Positions 1 through 9,515 of a stretch of 64,000 bases of DNA are shown piece by piece; position 1 is the stretch's first letter; the number at the start of each line of letters is the position of its first letter. The stretch covers positions 351,113 through 415,112 of the forward strand of contig NZ_LMEW01000032.1 of assembly GCF_001426525.1 (NCBI RefSeq). Reading direction: 5' to 3'. Both the position numbers and the translations under genes were made by a program. Source of the stretch: Massilia sp. Root133. Its GTDB lineage: Bacteria > Pseudomonadota > Gammaproteobacteria > Burkholderiales > Burkholderiaceae_D. Below the pieces are notes generated by a model that was given only the letters and a program-made list of their open reading frames with translations, ran no database searches and was not told where the DNA came from.

Positions 1-242
1 ACCCAGTCGAGCAGCGGCGTCCAGCGGCGTGCGCGCGGATCCCAGCGATAGGCGCCGCCCACGTCGGTACGCGCGTATGCGACACCCGGCGCGGCGCGGC
101 TGGGCACGACGGCCGTGACGAAGCCGCCGCCGCCGATGGCCACGCTGTCCCACACGTACGGCTCCTGCTGCTGCGCCGCCACGGGCCCGGCCAGCAGGCT
201 CAGCGCTAACGTTACCATAGCGGCCAGCTTCATCGACTTCAT
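1..242 (-). CDS. GH74 xyloglucanase, N-terminal part only
   Basis: The gene runs off the left edge; only about 80 N-terminal codons are present. A Sec signal peptide (MKSMKLAAMVTLALSLLAGP, then VAAQ) is followed by the opening blade signature of GH74 beta-propellers: VAIGGGGFVT, then YARTDVGGAYRW and a tryptophan-rich RRWTPLLDW. GH74 enzymes cleave the beta-1,4-glucan backbone of xyloglucan outside the cell or in the periplasm. A purine-rich GGAGAC precedes the chosen ATG. It lies just downstream of the putative glycoside hydrolase at 276-2192 on the same strand, so the two are probably co-transcribed. The family call rests on the N-terminal motif; catalytic aspartates lie outside the window, so endo versus exo mode cannot be judged. 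Confidence 0.8.
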   Translation of the reverse strand, partial: MKSMKLAAMVTLALSLLAGPVAAQQQEPYVWDSVAIGGGGFVTAVVPSRAAPGVAYARTDVGGAYRWDPRARRWTPLLDW

Positions 243-275
243 CACACCGTCTCCATCATGCGTACATACACCTGT

Positions 276-2192
276 TTAGCCCTTGTAGACACGGAAGCTG
301 TGCGGCGGAATCACCACCTCGCTCACCGTGTCGCGGCTTGCGCCCGGCACCGTCTCGGCCGCCGGACGCGCCTTGCCGTCCACCGCGTGCTTCACGACCT
401 TCACCGTCGTCGGCGTATCGCGGAACGACTGGATGACGTAGGCGCCGTTTTCGTAAGTGAACAGGCTCACGCCGGCCGGCGCCTCGATGCGGACGGGCGT
501 GTCGGCCATCAGGTAGGTCTTCACGCTGTTCATCACGCCTGGCGGCATACTATACAGGTCGCCGATATTGCTGGGAATGGACAGGATGTAGAGAACGCCC
601 TTCGAATACCGGTTCATCAGCAGCACCGGGAAACCGCGCGCGCCGGCGACGCCGCGGATGATGGGCCACGCGTCGTTCGTGAAATAGTGCAGCTCGGGGA
701 ACAGCACGTCGCGCGGCGCCACCTTCGGATCGTCGCGCAGCGATTCGCCGTTGCCCGCGCCATAGCCGTTGTAGTAGTCGTTCAGCAGCACCTGGTTCCC
801 CGTCGCGTAGACTTCGACGAGGTCCTGGAAGCCGCGGTCCTTGCGCTTCGGATCCTGCGTCGCCTTCACGAAGCCGGACGTCACGAACACCGCCTTCCCC
901 GCTTCCAGCTGGCGTTTCACCTTGTCGAGGATGTCCGGATCGGCCGCCGATGCCTGCGTGAGCAGGATCGTCTGCGCATCCTGCGGGAAGCGCGCGGTCA
1001 GCGCGATCGGGATGCCGACATTGCCCAGGTAGTTGGGCAGGAAGTCTTCCGCCGACGACGAGTTGGCCGGGCGATAGGTCGGGATCCCGGTGGGCTTGCC
1101 CAGCTGGTCCAGCACCGCGTCGATCTGTTTCAGGGCGGCGCCGGCGGCGAGGCCCCAGCCCGGCGGCACCGCCGCGTCCGGATTCGCGGCCTTCCAGTCG
1201 GCCACGATGCGGTCCCAATTGAACGAGGTGTCTTGCCCGGCCCACGGACGCGCGCCCGCTTCGGCCGGCGTGTCCTGCGCGGCAGGGTGCCAGTTGAACA
1301 GGGTGATCTCGGGCGCCTTCGCGAGCATCGTGTCCCACAACTGTTCCGCATAGCGGTCGACGTAGCGGATCGAATACGTGTCGACCCAGCCGCCGCCATT
1401 CTTCCCGTCCTTACGGAGGGTCTCGTAGTAGCGGATGATGTTGTACGACTCGTATTGCTGCAGCAGCTGGTCGGTGATGACCGGGTCGCGTGTCTCGGTG
1501 CCCGCGTAGATCCCGTCGAACATCTCGGGCTGCTGCGCGAGGTCGAAGCCCAGGCCCTCGAAATGCTCGTACCAGTTCGGGTACTTGATGACGATCTTGA
1601 CGTTCTTGTTGACGGCGCGCGCCGGATCGATGATCAGGTCCTTCGATACCTTGCGCATGGTGGCGAGGCGGTAGTCCGTCCACGTGCGCTTGCCCTTCGC
1701 TTTGATATCGGCGTCCGACTTCGACGTGTAGAACGTGAAGTCGTCGAGGATCACGTGGTCGAAATGGCGCGCCATCAGTGCCATCGCGCGCTTGCACGTG
1801 TCGCGGTCCCTGGACGATTCGTAATCGAAGGTCATGAACTGGCCGTTGAATCCGCCCGCGGCCAGCGTGACGCCGCCCGCCACCTCGATGCCCTTGGCCT
1901 GGAACTGGCGCTTCACGGCCTCGATCTCGGCGTCGCTGGCGAAGTGGTTGTCGCGGTAGCCCTCGATGTAGACCTTGTCGAACGGGACCTGGCTCATGGC
2001 ACGCGCGAACTGGTGCTCGAAGACCTGCGGGTCGACGAGGCTTTGCGTGACGTTCACCGGGATGTAGATCGCCGTCTTGAAATGCTTGTAGTGCCCGGCG
2101 GCCTGCGCGGGGATGGGCGCCAGCATGGCATTGCCGGCGACAGCAAGGAAGGCCAGCGCGGCGGCGGTCTGGCGGGCGAGCGAGTTACGCAT
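276..2192 (-). CDS. secreted putative glycoside hydrolase (TIM-barrel-like), family unassigned
   Basis: A 638-residue exported protein with a Sec signal peptide (about residues 1-32, ending IPAQAAG). The first ~300 residues read like a TIM barrel. They contain FDKVYIEGYRD near 70, a conserved-looking HVILDDFTFYT near 145 with two adjacent aspartates, KIVIKYPNWYEHFEG near 205, and GIYAGTETRDPV near 230. The second half (about 340-560) resembles the flavodoxin-like accessory domain found in some beta-galactosidases, followed by a small beta domain. I recall similar uncharacterised proteins in glycan loci of Bacteroidetes and Firmicutes but cannot name a CAZy family. It is transcribed with the GH74 gene and away from the TonB receptor. 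Substrate unknown; xyloglucan or xylan is inferred from context. Confidence 0.6.
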   Translation of the reverse strand: MRNSLARQTAAALAFLAVAGNAMLAPIPAQAAGHYKHFKTAIYIPVNVTQSLVDPQVFEHQFARAMSQVPFDKVYIEGYRDNHFASDAEIEAVKRQFQAKGIEVAGGVTLAAGGFNGQFMTFDYESSRDRDTCKRAMALMARHFDHVILDDFTFYTSKSDADIKAKGKRTWTDYRLATMRKVSKDLIIDPARAVNKNVKIVIKYPNWYEHFEGLGFDLAQQPEMFDGIYAGTETRDPVITDQLLQQYESYNIIRYYETLRKDGKNGGGWVDTYSIRYVDRYAEQLWDTMLAKAPEITLFNWHPAAQDTPAEAGARPWAGQDTSFNWDRIVADWKAANPDAAVPPGWGLAAGAALKQIDAVLDQLGKPTGIPTYRPANSSSAEDFLPNYLGNVGIPIALTARFPQDAQTILLTQASAADPDILDKVKRQLEAGKAVFVTSGFVKATQDPKRKDRGFQDLVEVYATGNQVLLNDYYNGYGAGNGESLRDDPKVAPRDVLFPELHYFTNDAWPIIRGVAGARGFPVLLMNRYSKGVLYILSIPSNIGDLYSMPPGVMNSVKTYLMADTPVRIEAPAGVSLFTYENGAYVIQSFRDTPTTVKVVKHAVDGKARPAAETVPGASRDTVSEVVIPPHSFRVYKG

Positions 2193-2266
2193 GTGTCTCC
2201 GGAATTATTTTTATAGTGCTAATGACCGGTATCCTAAGCCAAGGAATGTTGGATGCGCAAGCCAAA

Positions 2267-2280
2267 TGTTCGCGCTAACA
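2267..2280. promoter_or_regulatory. LacI-family operator candidate
   Basis: The sequence TGTTCGCGCTAACA differs by one base from the perfect palindrome TGTTAGCGCTAACA, a typical LacI-family half-site arrangement around a central GCGC. It lies about 75 bases upstream of the start of the putative hydrolase gene (276-2192) and 490 bases upstream of the TonB receptor. It matches sites at 18051, 18139 and 30963 in this window. Confidence 0.65.
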
Positions 2281-2635
2281 CGTCAATATACTGTTAGCCG
2301 CCTTGTTTAGCATGTTTAGTTGCTAATGTCTGCAACACCACGAGACGGTGTCAAAAGGTAGCGCTCCCAAGACACACATGTTGTATTTCTCACACGCACG
2401 ATAAGATTTTTTTGGCAGTTATGAAATCGATTGCGTATAACATCGATTTGGTGAACTTACTGCCGAGGTCAGTTGCGACACGCAAACACGTGCGTTCTCT
2501 GAACAAGGCGGTTTTCACTCGGAACACAGGGCCGTGCCCGCTTCCTGCCCAGCGCTCTCCCGGCTGGCCGGTACACGGCGGCGCGGTCCTGGCAACGGTT
2601 CGTTTGCTGACCATGTCGGAAAAAAGACACGTTGC

Positions 2636-2655
2636 GTTGTCACAAAACTGACAAC
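2636..2655. promoter_or_regulatory. inverted repeat, possible operator upstream of TonB receptor
   Basis: Perfect 7-bp arms GTTGTCA and TGACAAC separated by CAAAAC. It sits about 120 bases before the receptor start, just upstream of an A+T-rich stretch that could hold a -10 element. Function is inferred from position only. Confidence 0.35.
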
Positions 2656-2773
2656 TGAGTAGCAAATAATAAAAATTTTATGGTAGCGTATAACAGTCAG
2701 TGTTAGGTCTCACATTCACACTGTCTTTGTTAGAGCTTGTTATAACAACACTACCTGATCATCGGGGGAGATA

Positions 2774-5700
2774 ATGAGGAATTTCCAGAAGACCGCGATT
2801 GCGGCAGCGGTTGCGCACGTAGCCGTTCTTTCCAGCGCCGCAGCATGGGCACAGACCAGCGCCGACACCACGGCAAACCCAGCCCCTACCGTCGTCCACA
2901 TCAGCGGCCAGCGCGCGGCACTGCAGTCGGCGCAACAACTCAAGAAGAACGCCGACGAAGTCGTCGATTCGATCGTCGCCGAAGACATCGGCAAGCTGCC
3001 GGACCGTTCGGTCACCGAGGTGCTGCAGCGTATCGCCGGCGTCACCATCGACCGCAACATGGCCGGCGACCCGAACCGCCAGTCCGTCGAAGGCTCGGGC
3101 GTCTCCGTCCGCGGCCTGACGTACGTGCGTTCGGAAGTCAACGGCCGCGACGCGTTCTCGGCCGGCGGCGGCCGCTCGCTCGGCTTCGCCGACGTGGCAC
3201 CGGAGCTGATGGCCGGCGTCGACGTCTACAAGAACCCGTCCGCGGAACAGGTCGAAGGCGCCGTCGCGGGTCTCGTGAACCTGCGTACGGCCATGCCGTT
3301 CGACTACAAGGGCTTCAAGGGCACCTTGGGCGTGTCGGAATCGTATTCCACGCTGCGCAAGGGCGCGCCGTCCCCGACCGGCACCATCCTGCTGTCGAAC
3401 CGCTGGAAGTCGGACACGTTCGGCGAATTCGGCGCCCTGGTCGACTTCGCCCATGCGAAGAGCCCGACCCGTTCCGACGGCGTCGGCGTCGACCCCTACT
3501 TCCCGCACGTGAACTCGACCGATCCGGCCAAGTACGACCGCTCCAAGACCCAGTGGATCCCGCTGGGCGTCGGCTACCGTTCGCAGGACTTCGAGCGTAC
3601 CCGCCGCGGCGACTACGCCGCCTTCCAGTGGCGCCCGAACCGCGACTTCACGGCCGCCCTCACCTACTTCAAGACGAAGTACAAGGAAGACCTGGACGAG
3701 CACGTCGTCACGTCGTCCGAGGACAAGTGGTACCAGCAGGTCGCGAGTAAGGATTCGGTCTTCGACAGCAACGGCGTGTTCCAGAGCGGTACGATCTCGA
3801 ACCCGACCTACGGCGGCTCGCCGTTCAACAGCTCGCAACGCATCAACACGCGTGAATCGAGCACCCGCGACACGTCGCTGAACCTGCAATGGCGCGTGAC
3901 GCCGGACCTGACCTGGACCAACGACTTCCAGCACGTCCATTCGACGACCGAAGGCTTCGACGCCGACGTGTCGACCGGCTTCATCATGCCGAACCAGCAG
4001 ATGGACATGCGCGGCAACGTCCCGCAGATCACGCTGGGTTCGCCGGCCTACATGGCCGATCCGAACAACTACTACTGGGCCTACACCCAGGAAGCGCTGG
4101 ACCACGCCACGGCCACCCAGAAGGCGTGGAAGACCGACTTCAAGTACGCGTTCGACCATCCGGTGCTGCGCGACGTCCGCTTCGGCTTCCGCATGGCCAA
4201 CCGCGACGGCGAGAACCACAAGGCCCAGAAGTTCTACAACTGGCAGGCCATCACGTTCCCGTGGATGGAAGGCTGGCAGATCCCGCACGTCGCCCGCCTG
4301 GGTGACCCGCGCTTCGCCGGCGGCGCCTCGCTGCAGAAGATCGACAACTTCTTCGACGGCAAGTACAACATTCCGCCGATGCTGTTCGCCAACGAGTCGG
4401 TGGTGCGCGGCTTCCCGGACGAATGGTCCAAGATCCACGCCTACCACGACGTGCTGTGCAAGGAACAGGGTTCGACCTGTGACCCGTGGAAGGCTGCGAC
4501 CTTCAACGACCCGGCCGCGACCAACACGCAGAGCGAGAAGACCCGCGCCGCCTACACGCAGCTGCGCTTCGGCTTCGACGACCTGAAGTATCCGATCGAC
4601 GGTAACATCGGCATCCGCTACGTGAAGACGACCGGCGCCGGCAGCGGCTACGTCGCCTACAGCCCGGCCGGCGTCACCATCCCGACCGACGCTCCCGTCA
4701 CCGGCGTGGACACGCTCATCTACATCAAGCCGTTCGCGGAAGCCCAGTCGTACAACAACTCGTACCACAACTGGCTGCCGAGCCTGAACCTGCGCCTGAA
4801 GTACAGCGACGAGCTGCAGTTCCGCTTCGCCGTCGCCAAGGCGATGGCCCGTCCGGACTTCAACCAGCTGCAGGTGCAGACCACGCTGAACTCGGCGCCG
4901 AACCAGACGACGATCCGCGATTCGTCGGGCAAGACGACCAATGTCATCTTCAACGGCACCACGCTGACCGGTACCAGCGACGGCAACGCGATGCTGAAGC
5001 CGACCACGTCGACCAACGTCGACCTGACCGCGGAATGGTATTTCGCGAAAGCCGGCTCGCTGACCTTCTCGGCCTTCAACAAGGACCTGAAGGACATCAT
5101 CATCACCCAGGACTACTCGTACAAGGCGACCGACGTCAACGGCAAGCCGCAGACGTTCGTGGTCACGGGTCCGGTCAACGGCGCCAAGGGCTACGCCCGC
5201 GGCTTCGAGATCGCGCACCAGCAGTACTACGACTTCGTGCCCGACTGGCTGAAAGGCATCGGTACGCAGGCCAGCTGGACGTACGTCTCGAGCGAGCGCA
5301 CGCTGAACAAGCCTGTGTTCAACGCCTGGTGCTCGGGTAACGACGCGTCGTCGAACTACAACCTGTCGATCAACGGTTGCGATACCGACGGTCGTGCATT
5401 CGGCAAGACCCCGCTGCAGGGCCTGTCGCGTCACACGATCAACTTCGCGGTCATGTACGAGCAGCACGGCCTGTCGATGCGCCTCGCCTACAACTGGCGT
5501 TCGCGTTACCTGCTGGGCGTGAACCAGTGGGGCAGCCGCGGCAACAACGGCCTGAACACGAACCCGGCCGCCGATCCGGCGAAGTACCTGATCCCGACGA
5601 CGAACAACGACCAGGCGTTCGGCCTGCCGCTGTACCAGGCACCGTACGGCCAGCTGGACGGCTCGATCTTCTACGACTTCACGGACAAGTTCCGCGTCGG

Positions 5701-5827
5701 CCTGGAAGCCACGAACCTGACCAACTCGTACACGCGCCAGATCATGGAGCAGCACGCCGGCAGCTTCACCCGCCAGGTCTTCATGAGCGGTCCGCGCTAC
5801 ACGCTGCTGGCACAGTACTCGTTCTGA
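2774..5827 (+). CDS. TonB-dependent outer-membrane receptor (Xanthomonas/Caulobacter class)
   Basis: A 1017-residue outer-membrane transporter with a signal peptide ending AAAWAQ. The plug domain starts around residue 45: VDSIVAEDIGKLPDRSVTEV and the following LQRIAGVTIDR segment are hallmarks of the large TonB receptor family of Xanthomonadales and Caulobacterales that import plant oligosaccharides. The 22-stranded barrel ends in the expected C-terminal aromatic (YTLLAQYSF). Its position between xyloglucan/xylan hydrolases and the Weimberg genes, and a LacI-type operator in its upstream region, suggest uptake of xylo- or xyloglucan-oligosaccharides; the ligand is inferred. A strong terminator follows directly at 5881-5921, so it is probably a single-gene transcript. 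Confidence 0.92.
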   Translation: MRNFQKTAIAAAVAHVAVLSSAAAWAQTSADTTANPAPTVVHISGQRAALQSAQQLKKNADEVVDSIVAEDIGKLPDRSVTEVLQRIAGVTIDRNMAGDPNRQSVEGSGVSVRGLTYVRSEVNGRDAFSAGGGRSLGFADVAPELMAGVDVYKNPSAEQVEGAVAGLVNLRTAMPFDYKGFKGTLGVSESYSTLRKGAPSPTGTILLSNRWKSDTFGEFGALVDFAHAKSPTRSDGVGVDPYFPHVNSTDPAKYDRSKTQWIPLGVGYRSQDFERTRRGDYAAFQWRPNRDFTAALTYFKTKYKEDLDEHVVTSSEDKWYQQVASKDSVFDSNGVFQSGTISNPTYGGSPFNSSQRINTRESSTRDTSLNLQWRVTPDLTWTNDFQHVHSTTEGFDADVSTGFIMPNQQMDMRGNVPQITLGSPAYMADPNNYYWAYTQEALDHATATQKAWKTDFKYAFDHPVLRDVRFGFRMANRDGENHKAQKFYNWQAITFPWMEGWQIPHVARLGDPRFAGGASLQKIDNFFDGKYNIPPMLFANESVVRGFPDEWSKIHAYHDVLCKEQGSTCDPWKAATFNDPAATNTQSEKTRAAYTQLRFGFDDLKYPIDGNIGIRYVKTTGAGSGYVAYSPAGVTIPTDAPVTGVDTLIYIKPFAEAQSYNNSYHNWLPSLNLRLKYSDELQFRFAVAKAMARPDFNQLQVQTTLNSAPNQTTIRDSSGKTTNVIFNGTTLTGTSDGNAMLKPTTSTNVDLTAEWYFAKAGSLTFSAFNKDLKDIIITQDYSYKATDVNGKPQTFVVTGPVNGAKGYARGFEIAHQQYYDFVPDWLKGIGTQASWTYVSSERTLNKPVFNAWCSGNDASSNYNLSINGCDTDGRAFGKTPLQGLSRHTINFAVMYEQHGLSMRLAYNWRSRYLLGVNQWGSRGNNGLNTNPAADPAKYLIPTTNNDQAFGLPLYQAPYGQLDGSIFYDFTDKFRVGLEATNLTNSYTRQIMEQHAGSFTRQVFMSGPRYTLLAQYSF

Positions 5828-5880
5828 TCCAACGGGAATCCGCATGATTCGATACAATCGCTGATCGATTCCTGCACACC

Positions 5881-5921
5881 GCCGCCGCGGCCTTCACGGG
5901 TCGCGGCGGCGCTTTTTTTTT
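5881..5921 (+). terminator. rho-independent terminator after TonB receptor
   Basis: A 9-bp G+C stem (GCCGCCGCG / CGCGGCGGC) with a 12-base loop is followed by GC and a run of nine T. It separates the receptor from the dehydrogenase gene, whose AAGGAG ribosome-binding site begins a few bases later. Confidence 0.9.
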
Positions 5922-5935
5922 AACAAGGAGCCCTC

Positions 5936-7507
5936 ATGAACATCCAAGGCGAAATGATCATCGGCCGCCAGGCCGTGCGCGGCAGCGCCGGCACGCTGCG
6001 CGCCTACAACCCGACCACGCGCGCCGAGATGGAACCGGAATTCGGCGCGGCCAGCATGGACGACCTGGCGGCCGCCTGCCTGCTCGCGGAACAGGCGTTC
6101 GACGCCTACCGCGGCCAGCCGCTCGAGCAGCGCGCCCGCTTCCTGGAAACCATCGCCGACCGCATCATGGACCTCGGCCCGGCCCTGATCGAGCGCGCCT
6201 CCGCCGAATCCGGCCTGCCGGCGGCGCGCCTGGAAGGCGAGCGTGCGCGCACCTGCAACCAGCTGCGCCTGTTCGCCAAGGTCGTCCGCGACGGCCACTT
6301 CCTCGAAGCGACGCTGGACTCCGCCCTGCCCCAGCGCACGCCGCCGCGTCCCGACCTGCGCATGCGCAAGATCGGCCTCGGCCCCGTCGCCGTGTTCGGC
6401 GCGTCGAATTTCCCGCTCGCGTTCTCCGTCGCCGGCGGCGACACCGCATCGGCGCTGGCGGCCGGCTGCCCCGTCGTCGTGAAGGCGCACAACGCGCACC
6501 TGGGCACGTCGGAACTGGTCGGCAAGGCGATCCGCCAGGCCGTCGAGGACTGCGGCATGCCGGATGGGACGTTCTCCATGCTGATCGGCACCGGCTTCGA
6601 GATCGGCCTCGCGCTGGTCCAGCACCCCGTCATCAAGGCCGTCGGCTTCACCGGCTCGCGCAATGGCGGCCTCGCGCTCGTCAACGCGGCGCAGGCCCGC
6701 AAGGAACCGATCCCGGTCTACGCCGAGATGAGCAGCATCAATCCGTTCTACCTGCTGCCGGGCGCCCTGGCCGCGGGCGGCGCGAAGCTCGCGCAAGGCT
6801 TCGTCGATTCGCTCACGATGGGCACCGGCCAGTTCTGCACGAACCCGGGTCTCGTGATCGCCCTCGCCGGCCCCGACCTGGACGTGTTCCGCACGGCCGT
6901 CACGGAGGCTCTGGCGGCCAAGGGCGCCGGCACGATGCTCACCGCGGGCATCCACCAGGCGTACGTCGACGCGATCGCGCGCCGCTCCGGTCTCGAAGGC
7001 GTGGAACTCATCGCCCAGGGCAGCACGGACGGCTGCGGCTGCGCCGCGCAGGCCGCGCTGTACCAGGCGGATGCCGCGACGTTCCTGTCGAACAGCGCGC
7101 TGGAAGAAGAAATCTTCGGACCGAGCTCGCTGATCGTCGTGTGCAAGGACGACGCCGAACTGCTGGAAGTGACGCGCCACGTGGAAGGCCAGCTGACGGC
7201 CACGATCCACGCCACGGCCGCGGACCGCGACCTGGCCGCGAAGCTGATGCCGACGCTGGAACGCAAGGCCGGCCGCATCCTGTTCAACGGCTTCCCGACC
7301 GGCGTCGAAGTGAGCCACTCGATGGTGCACGGCGGCCCGTTCCCGGCCACGTCGGACAGCCGCACCACGTCGGTGGGCGCGACGGCCATCGAGCGTTTCC
7401 TGCGTCCGGTGTGCTACCAGGACGTGCCGGCGGAACTGCTGCCGGAAGCGCTGCGCGATGAGAACCCGCTGGGCCTCACGCGCATGGTGGATGGCAAGCT
7501 GCAGTAA
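5936..7507 (+). CDS. xylA: alpha-ketoglutarate semialdehyde dehydrogenase (2,5-dioxovalerate dehydrogenase)
   Basis: A 523-residue cytoplasmic NAD(P)-dependent aldehyde dehydrogenase. It shows the Asn-bearing FGASNFPLAFS motif, a general-base Glu in YAEMSSINPF and the catalytic Cys301 in GTGQFCTNPG. The sequence resembles the type III KGSADH group that oxidises 2-oxoglutarate semialdehyde to 2-oxoglutarate, the last step of the Weimberg pathway and also of glucarate degradation. Both routes have other enzymes in this window (xylB, xylX, xylD; gudD), so it would serve as their common exit. It is convergent with the GH2 gene with no base between the two stop codons. The Caulobacter-style symbol xylA is by analogy; do not confuse it with xylose isomerase. 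Confidence 0.88.
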   Translation: MNIQGEMIIGRQAVRGSAGTLRAYNPTTRAEMEPEFGAASMDDLAAACLLAEQAFDAYRGQPLEQRARFLETIADRIMDLGPALIERASAESGLPAARLEGERARTCNQLRLFAKVVRDGHFLEATLDSALPQRTPPRPDLRMRKIGLGPVAVFGASNFPLAFSVAGGDTASALAAGCPVVVKAHNAHLGTSELVGKAIRQAVEDCGMPDGTFSMLIGTGFEIGLALVQHPVIKAVGFTGSRNGGLALVNAAQARKEPIPVYAEMSSINPFYLLPGALAAGGAKLAQGFVDSLTMGTGQFCTNPGLVIALAGPDLDVFRTAVTEALAAKGAGTMLTAGIHQAYVDAIARRSGLEGVELIAQGSTDGCGCAAQAALYQADAATFLSNSALEEEIFGPSSLIVVCKDDAELLEVTRHVEGQLTATIHATAADRDLAAKLMPTLERKAGRILFNGFPTGVEVSHSMVHGGPFPATSDSRTTSVGATAIERFLRPVCYQDVPAELLPEALRDENPLGLTRMVDGKLQ

Positions 7508-9499
7508 TTACGGCGCCAGCGTCCATTCGACCTTGTCGGCCTGCCCGCCCGCCTGGACCTCGATCCGGTTCGGGCCGGGCTGCAGGCGCACCGGCCAGCG
7601 GGCGATGCGGCCCTCCACGGCCCGCTCGCCCAGGTCGACGCCGTTCACCATCAGCCGCGCCGCCGGCTGGTTGCTGTACACCTTGACCTCCACGTCCGCC
7701 GCGGTCCGCTTCACGGCGCGGCGCGACGTGATGTACACCATCGGCTTCTTCGACCAGTTGGCCTGGTACCAGTAATACGCATCCTTGCGGACCTTGCGGT
7801 CCATGCTGACGAGGCCCTTGTCGTTGACGCCCCGCGCGTCGCCCTCGTTGCGCCCGGCCGACGCGAAGTCGAACCCCGTCCACACATAGCTCGCCCACAG
7901 CCACGGCGCCGCCTCGATCTGGCGCCAGGCCGCCTCGTGGTACAGCGCCTGGTACTGCTCCGGGTGCCAGCGGCTGGGCGCCACGGGGCGGCGCACCGGG
8001 TCTTCCTGGTGCAGCGCGCTGCCGCCGGCGCCGTATTCGCTCAGCGACTGCGGCGTGCGCGGCCGCTTCGCATGGTTGGCCGCCAGGAACGGCGCCAGAT
8101 CGGAGAATTCCTTGTCGTACCAGCCGAAGTAGACGTTGGACCCGACCGCATCCGTGTGCAGCGCCTGCGGCCCGTCGATGGGCGCGCAGCAGTTCGCGTA
8201 AGCGGTGGGCCGGCTCGCGTCCTCCGCATGCACGAGCTTCTGCATCGCGTCGAGCACGCGGCCGCTGACCTCGTCCACCTTGTAGATCTCGTTACCGAGT
8301 CCCCACACGAACACGGACGGGTGATTGAAATTCTGGCGCACGAGCTCGCGCGCCTGCTGCGCCGCATTGGCCGCGAACGCATCGCTCGCGCCCACTTCCG
8401 ACGTCAGCGGCAGCTCGGTCCAGACGAGGAAACCCTTGCGGTCCGAGAGCGCGTAACTGTGTTCGTTGTGCTGGTAGTGGGCAAAGCGCAGGCCCGTGAC
8501 GCCCAGCTCTTCCAGGATGCGGTAGTCGGCGTCGATGTCCGCATCGTCGGCCGCCGTCCCCTTCCCGGGCACGTACGTCAGGTGCACGTTCACGCCGTGC
8601 ACGCGGTACGGCTTCCCGTTCAGCAGCAGGCCGCGGTCCGGATCGAGCTGCACGGTCCGGATGCCGACGTCGTTGTCCACGCGGTCGAGTAGCGCATCCG
8701 CACGGGCCACCGTCACTTCGCTCGTGTACAGGTAAGGATCCTCGACGCCCTGCCACAGGTGCGGGTTCGCCAGCGCCGCATCCAGCTCGACCGGCACGAC
8801 GGCGCGCGCGGGCAGCGTGGCGGACCGCTGCGCCGTCGCCACGACCTTGCCGGCCGCATCGCGCAGCCGGGCCGTGACGACGACGTTTTCCGCGCGCGCG
8901 CGGTCGTTCGCGATGCGCACGCGCCAGTGCGGGCGTTCCGCCCGTGGGGTACTGAAGTACACGCCCGGCCCGCCCGCATCGAGCATGTCGACGTGCACGT
9001 CGGCCGTCGTCACGAGCCGCACGCGCCGATACAGGCCGCCGTACGGCGTGTAGTCGCCGCCGAGCGGCGCCACGTCCGGCTGGCGTGTATTGTCGACGCG
9101 GACCAGCAGCGTGTTGGCGCCCGCCCGCAGTTGATCCGTGACGTCGAAGCGGAAGCGCGCGAAGCCGCCTTCGTGGCGGCCGATGCGCGTGCCGTTCAGC
9201 CAGACGTCCGTCGACAGCGCGGCGCCGTCGAATTCGAGATACGTGCGCCCCCCTGTTGCAGCCGGTGCGGTGAGCGTGCGCCGGTACCAGCCGGCGCCGC
9301 GGTAAGGATTGGGCGACGTGCCGTCGTCCGCGTTGAACGTATGGGGCAGCGCGACGGCCGTCCAGCCGCCGGGCGCGCCTTTGGCGAATTCCCAGCCGTC
9401 GTCCAGCGCGGTGACGGTGCGGGGTGCCGCCTGGACGGAGGCGGCGCAGGAAAGGGCCAGGACGAGTACCCGGCAAACACGAGTCATGGTAGCGTGCAT
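7508..9499 (-). CDS. GH2 glycoside hydrolase (beta-galactosidase/beta-glucuronidase-like), exported
   Basis: A 663-residue protein with a Sec signal peptide ending VQAAP. It has the GH2 order: a jelly-roll sugar-binding domain (about 25-180, GWYRRTL and YLEFDGAALSTDVWLNG), an immunoglobulin-like domain, then a TIM barrel with the acid/base Glu404 in GLGNEIYKVDE and the nucleophile Glu488 in LSEYGAGG. Substrate could be a beta-galactoside, beta-glucuronide or beta-mannoside; the surroundings favour side chains of xyloglucan or xylan. GGAG six bases before the first ATG supports this start rather than the ATG four codons later. It follows xylD on the same strand but a strong hairpin lies between them, so it is expressed by read-through or from its own promoter. 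Confidence 0.88.
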   Translation of the reverse strand: MHATMTRVCRVLVLALSCAASVQAAPRTVTALDDGWEFAKGAPGGWTAVALPHTFNADDGTSPNPYRGAGWYRRTLTAPAATGGRTYLEFDGAALSTDVWLNGTRIGRHEGGFARFRFDVTDQLRAGANTLLVRVDNTRQPDVAPLGGDYTPYGGLYRRVRLVTTADVHVDMLDAGGPGVYFSTPRAERPHWRVRIANDRARAENVVVTARLRDAAGKVVATAQRSATLPARAVVPVELDAALANPHLWQGVEDPYLYTSEVTVARADALLDRVDNDVGIRTVQLDPDRGLLLNGKPYRVHGVNVHLTYVPGKGTAADDADIDADYRILEELGVTGLRFAHYQHNEHSYALSDRKGFLVWTELPLTSEVGASDAFAANAAQQARELVRQNFNHPSVFVWGLGNEIYKVDEVSGRVLDAMQKLVHAEDASRPTAYANCCAPIDGPQALHTDAVGSNVYFGWYDKEFSDLAPFLAANHAKRPRTPQSLSEYGAGGSALHQEDPVRRPVAPSRWHPEQYQALYHEAAWRQIEAAPWLWASYVWTGFDFASAGRNEGDARGVNDKGLVSMDRKVRKDAYYWYQANWSKKPMVYITSRRAVKRTAADVEVKVYSNQPAARLMVNGVDLGERAVEGRIARWPVRLQPGPNRIEVQAGGQADKVEWTLAP

Positions 9500-9515
9500 C
9501 TAGGGCTCCAGAATG

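Larger units (their letters stand above)
2193..2773. promoter_or_regulatory. 581-bp divergent promoter region between the 276-2192 gene and the TonB receptor
   Basis: No credible gene is present; short open frames here lack coding character and base composition is more A+T-rich than the flanks. It holds a LacI-type operator at 2267-2280, an inverted repeat with arms GTTGTCA/TGACAAC at 2636-2655, a spacing-variant operator-like sequence TGGTAGCGTATAACA at 2681-2695, and a perfect 12-bp palindrome TTGTTATAACAA at 2737-2748. A ribosome-binding GGGGGAG precedes the receptor ATG. Confidence 0.6.

Noticed and set aside
201..216. Operator-like AGCGCTAACGTTACC in the GH74 signal-peptide region
   Set aside because: It lies within coding sequence, has the wrong spacing and only half of the arms; likely chance.
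2759..5857. A 1032-codon open frame antisense to the TonB receptor, and similar long antisense frames elsewhere (for example 9513-12881 and 12994-16707)
   Set aside because: They arise from G+C-rich codon structure of the real genes. Their translations are Arg/Val/Gly/Ala-rich without domains, while the opposite strands encode complete recognisable enzymes.
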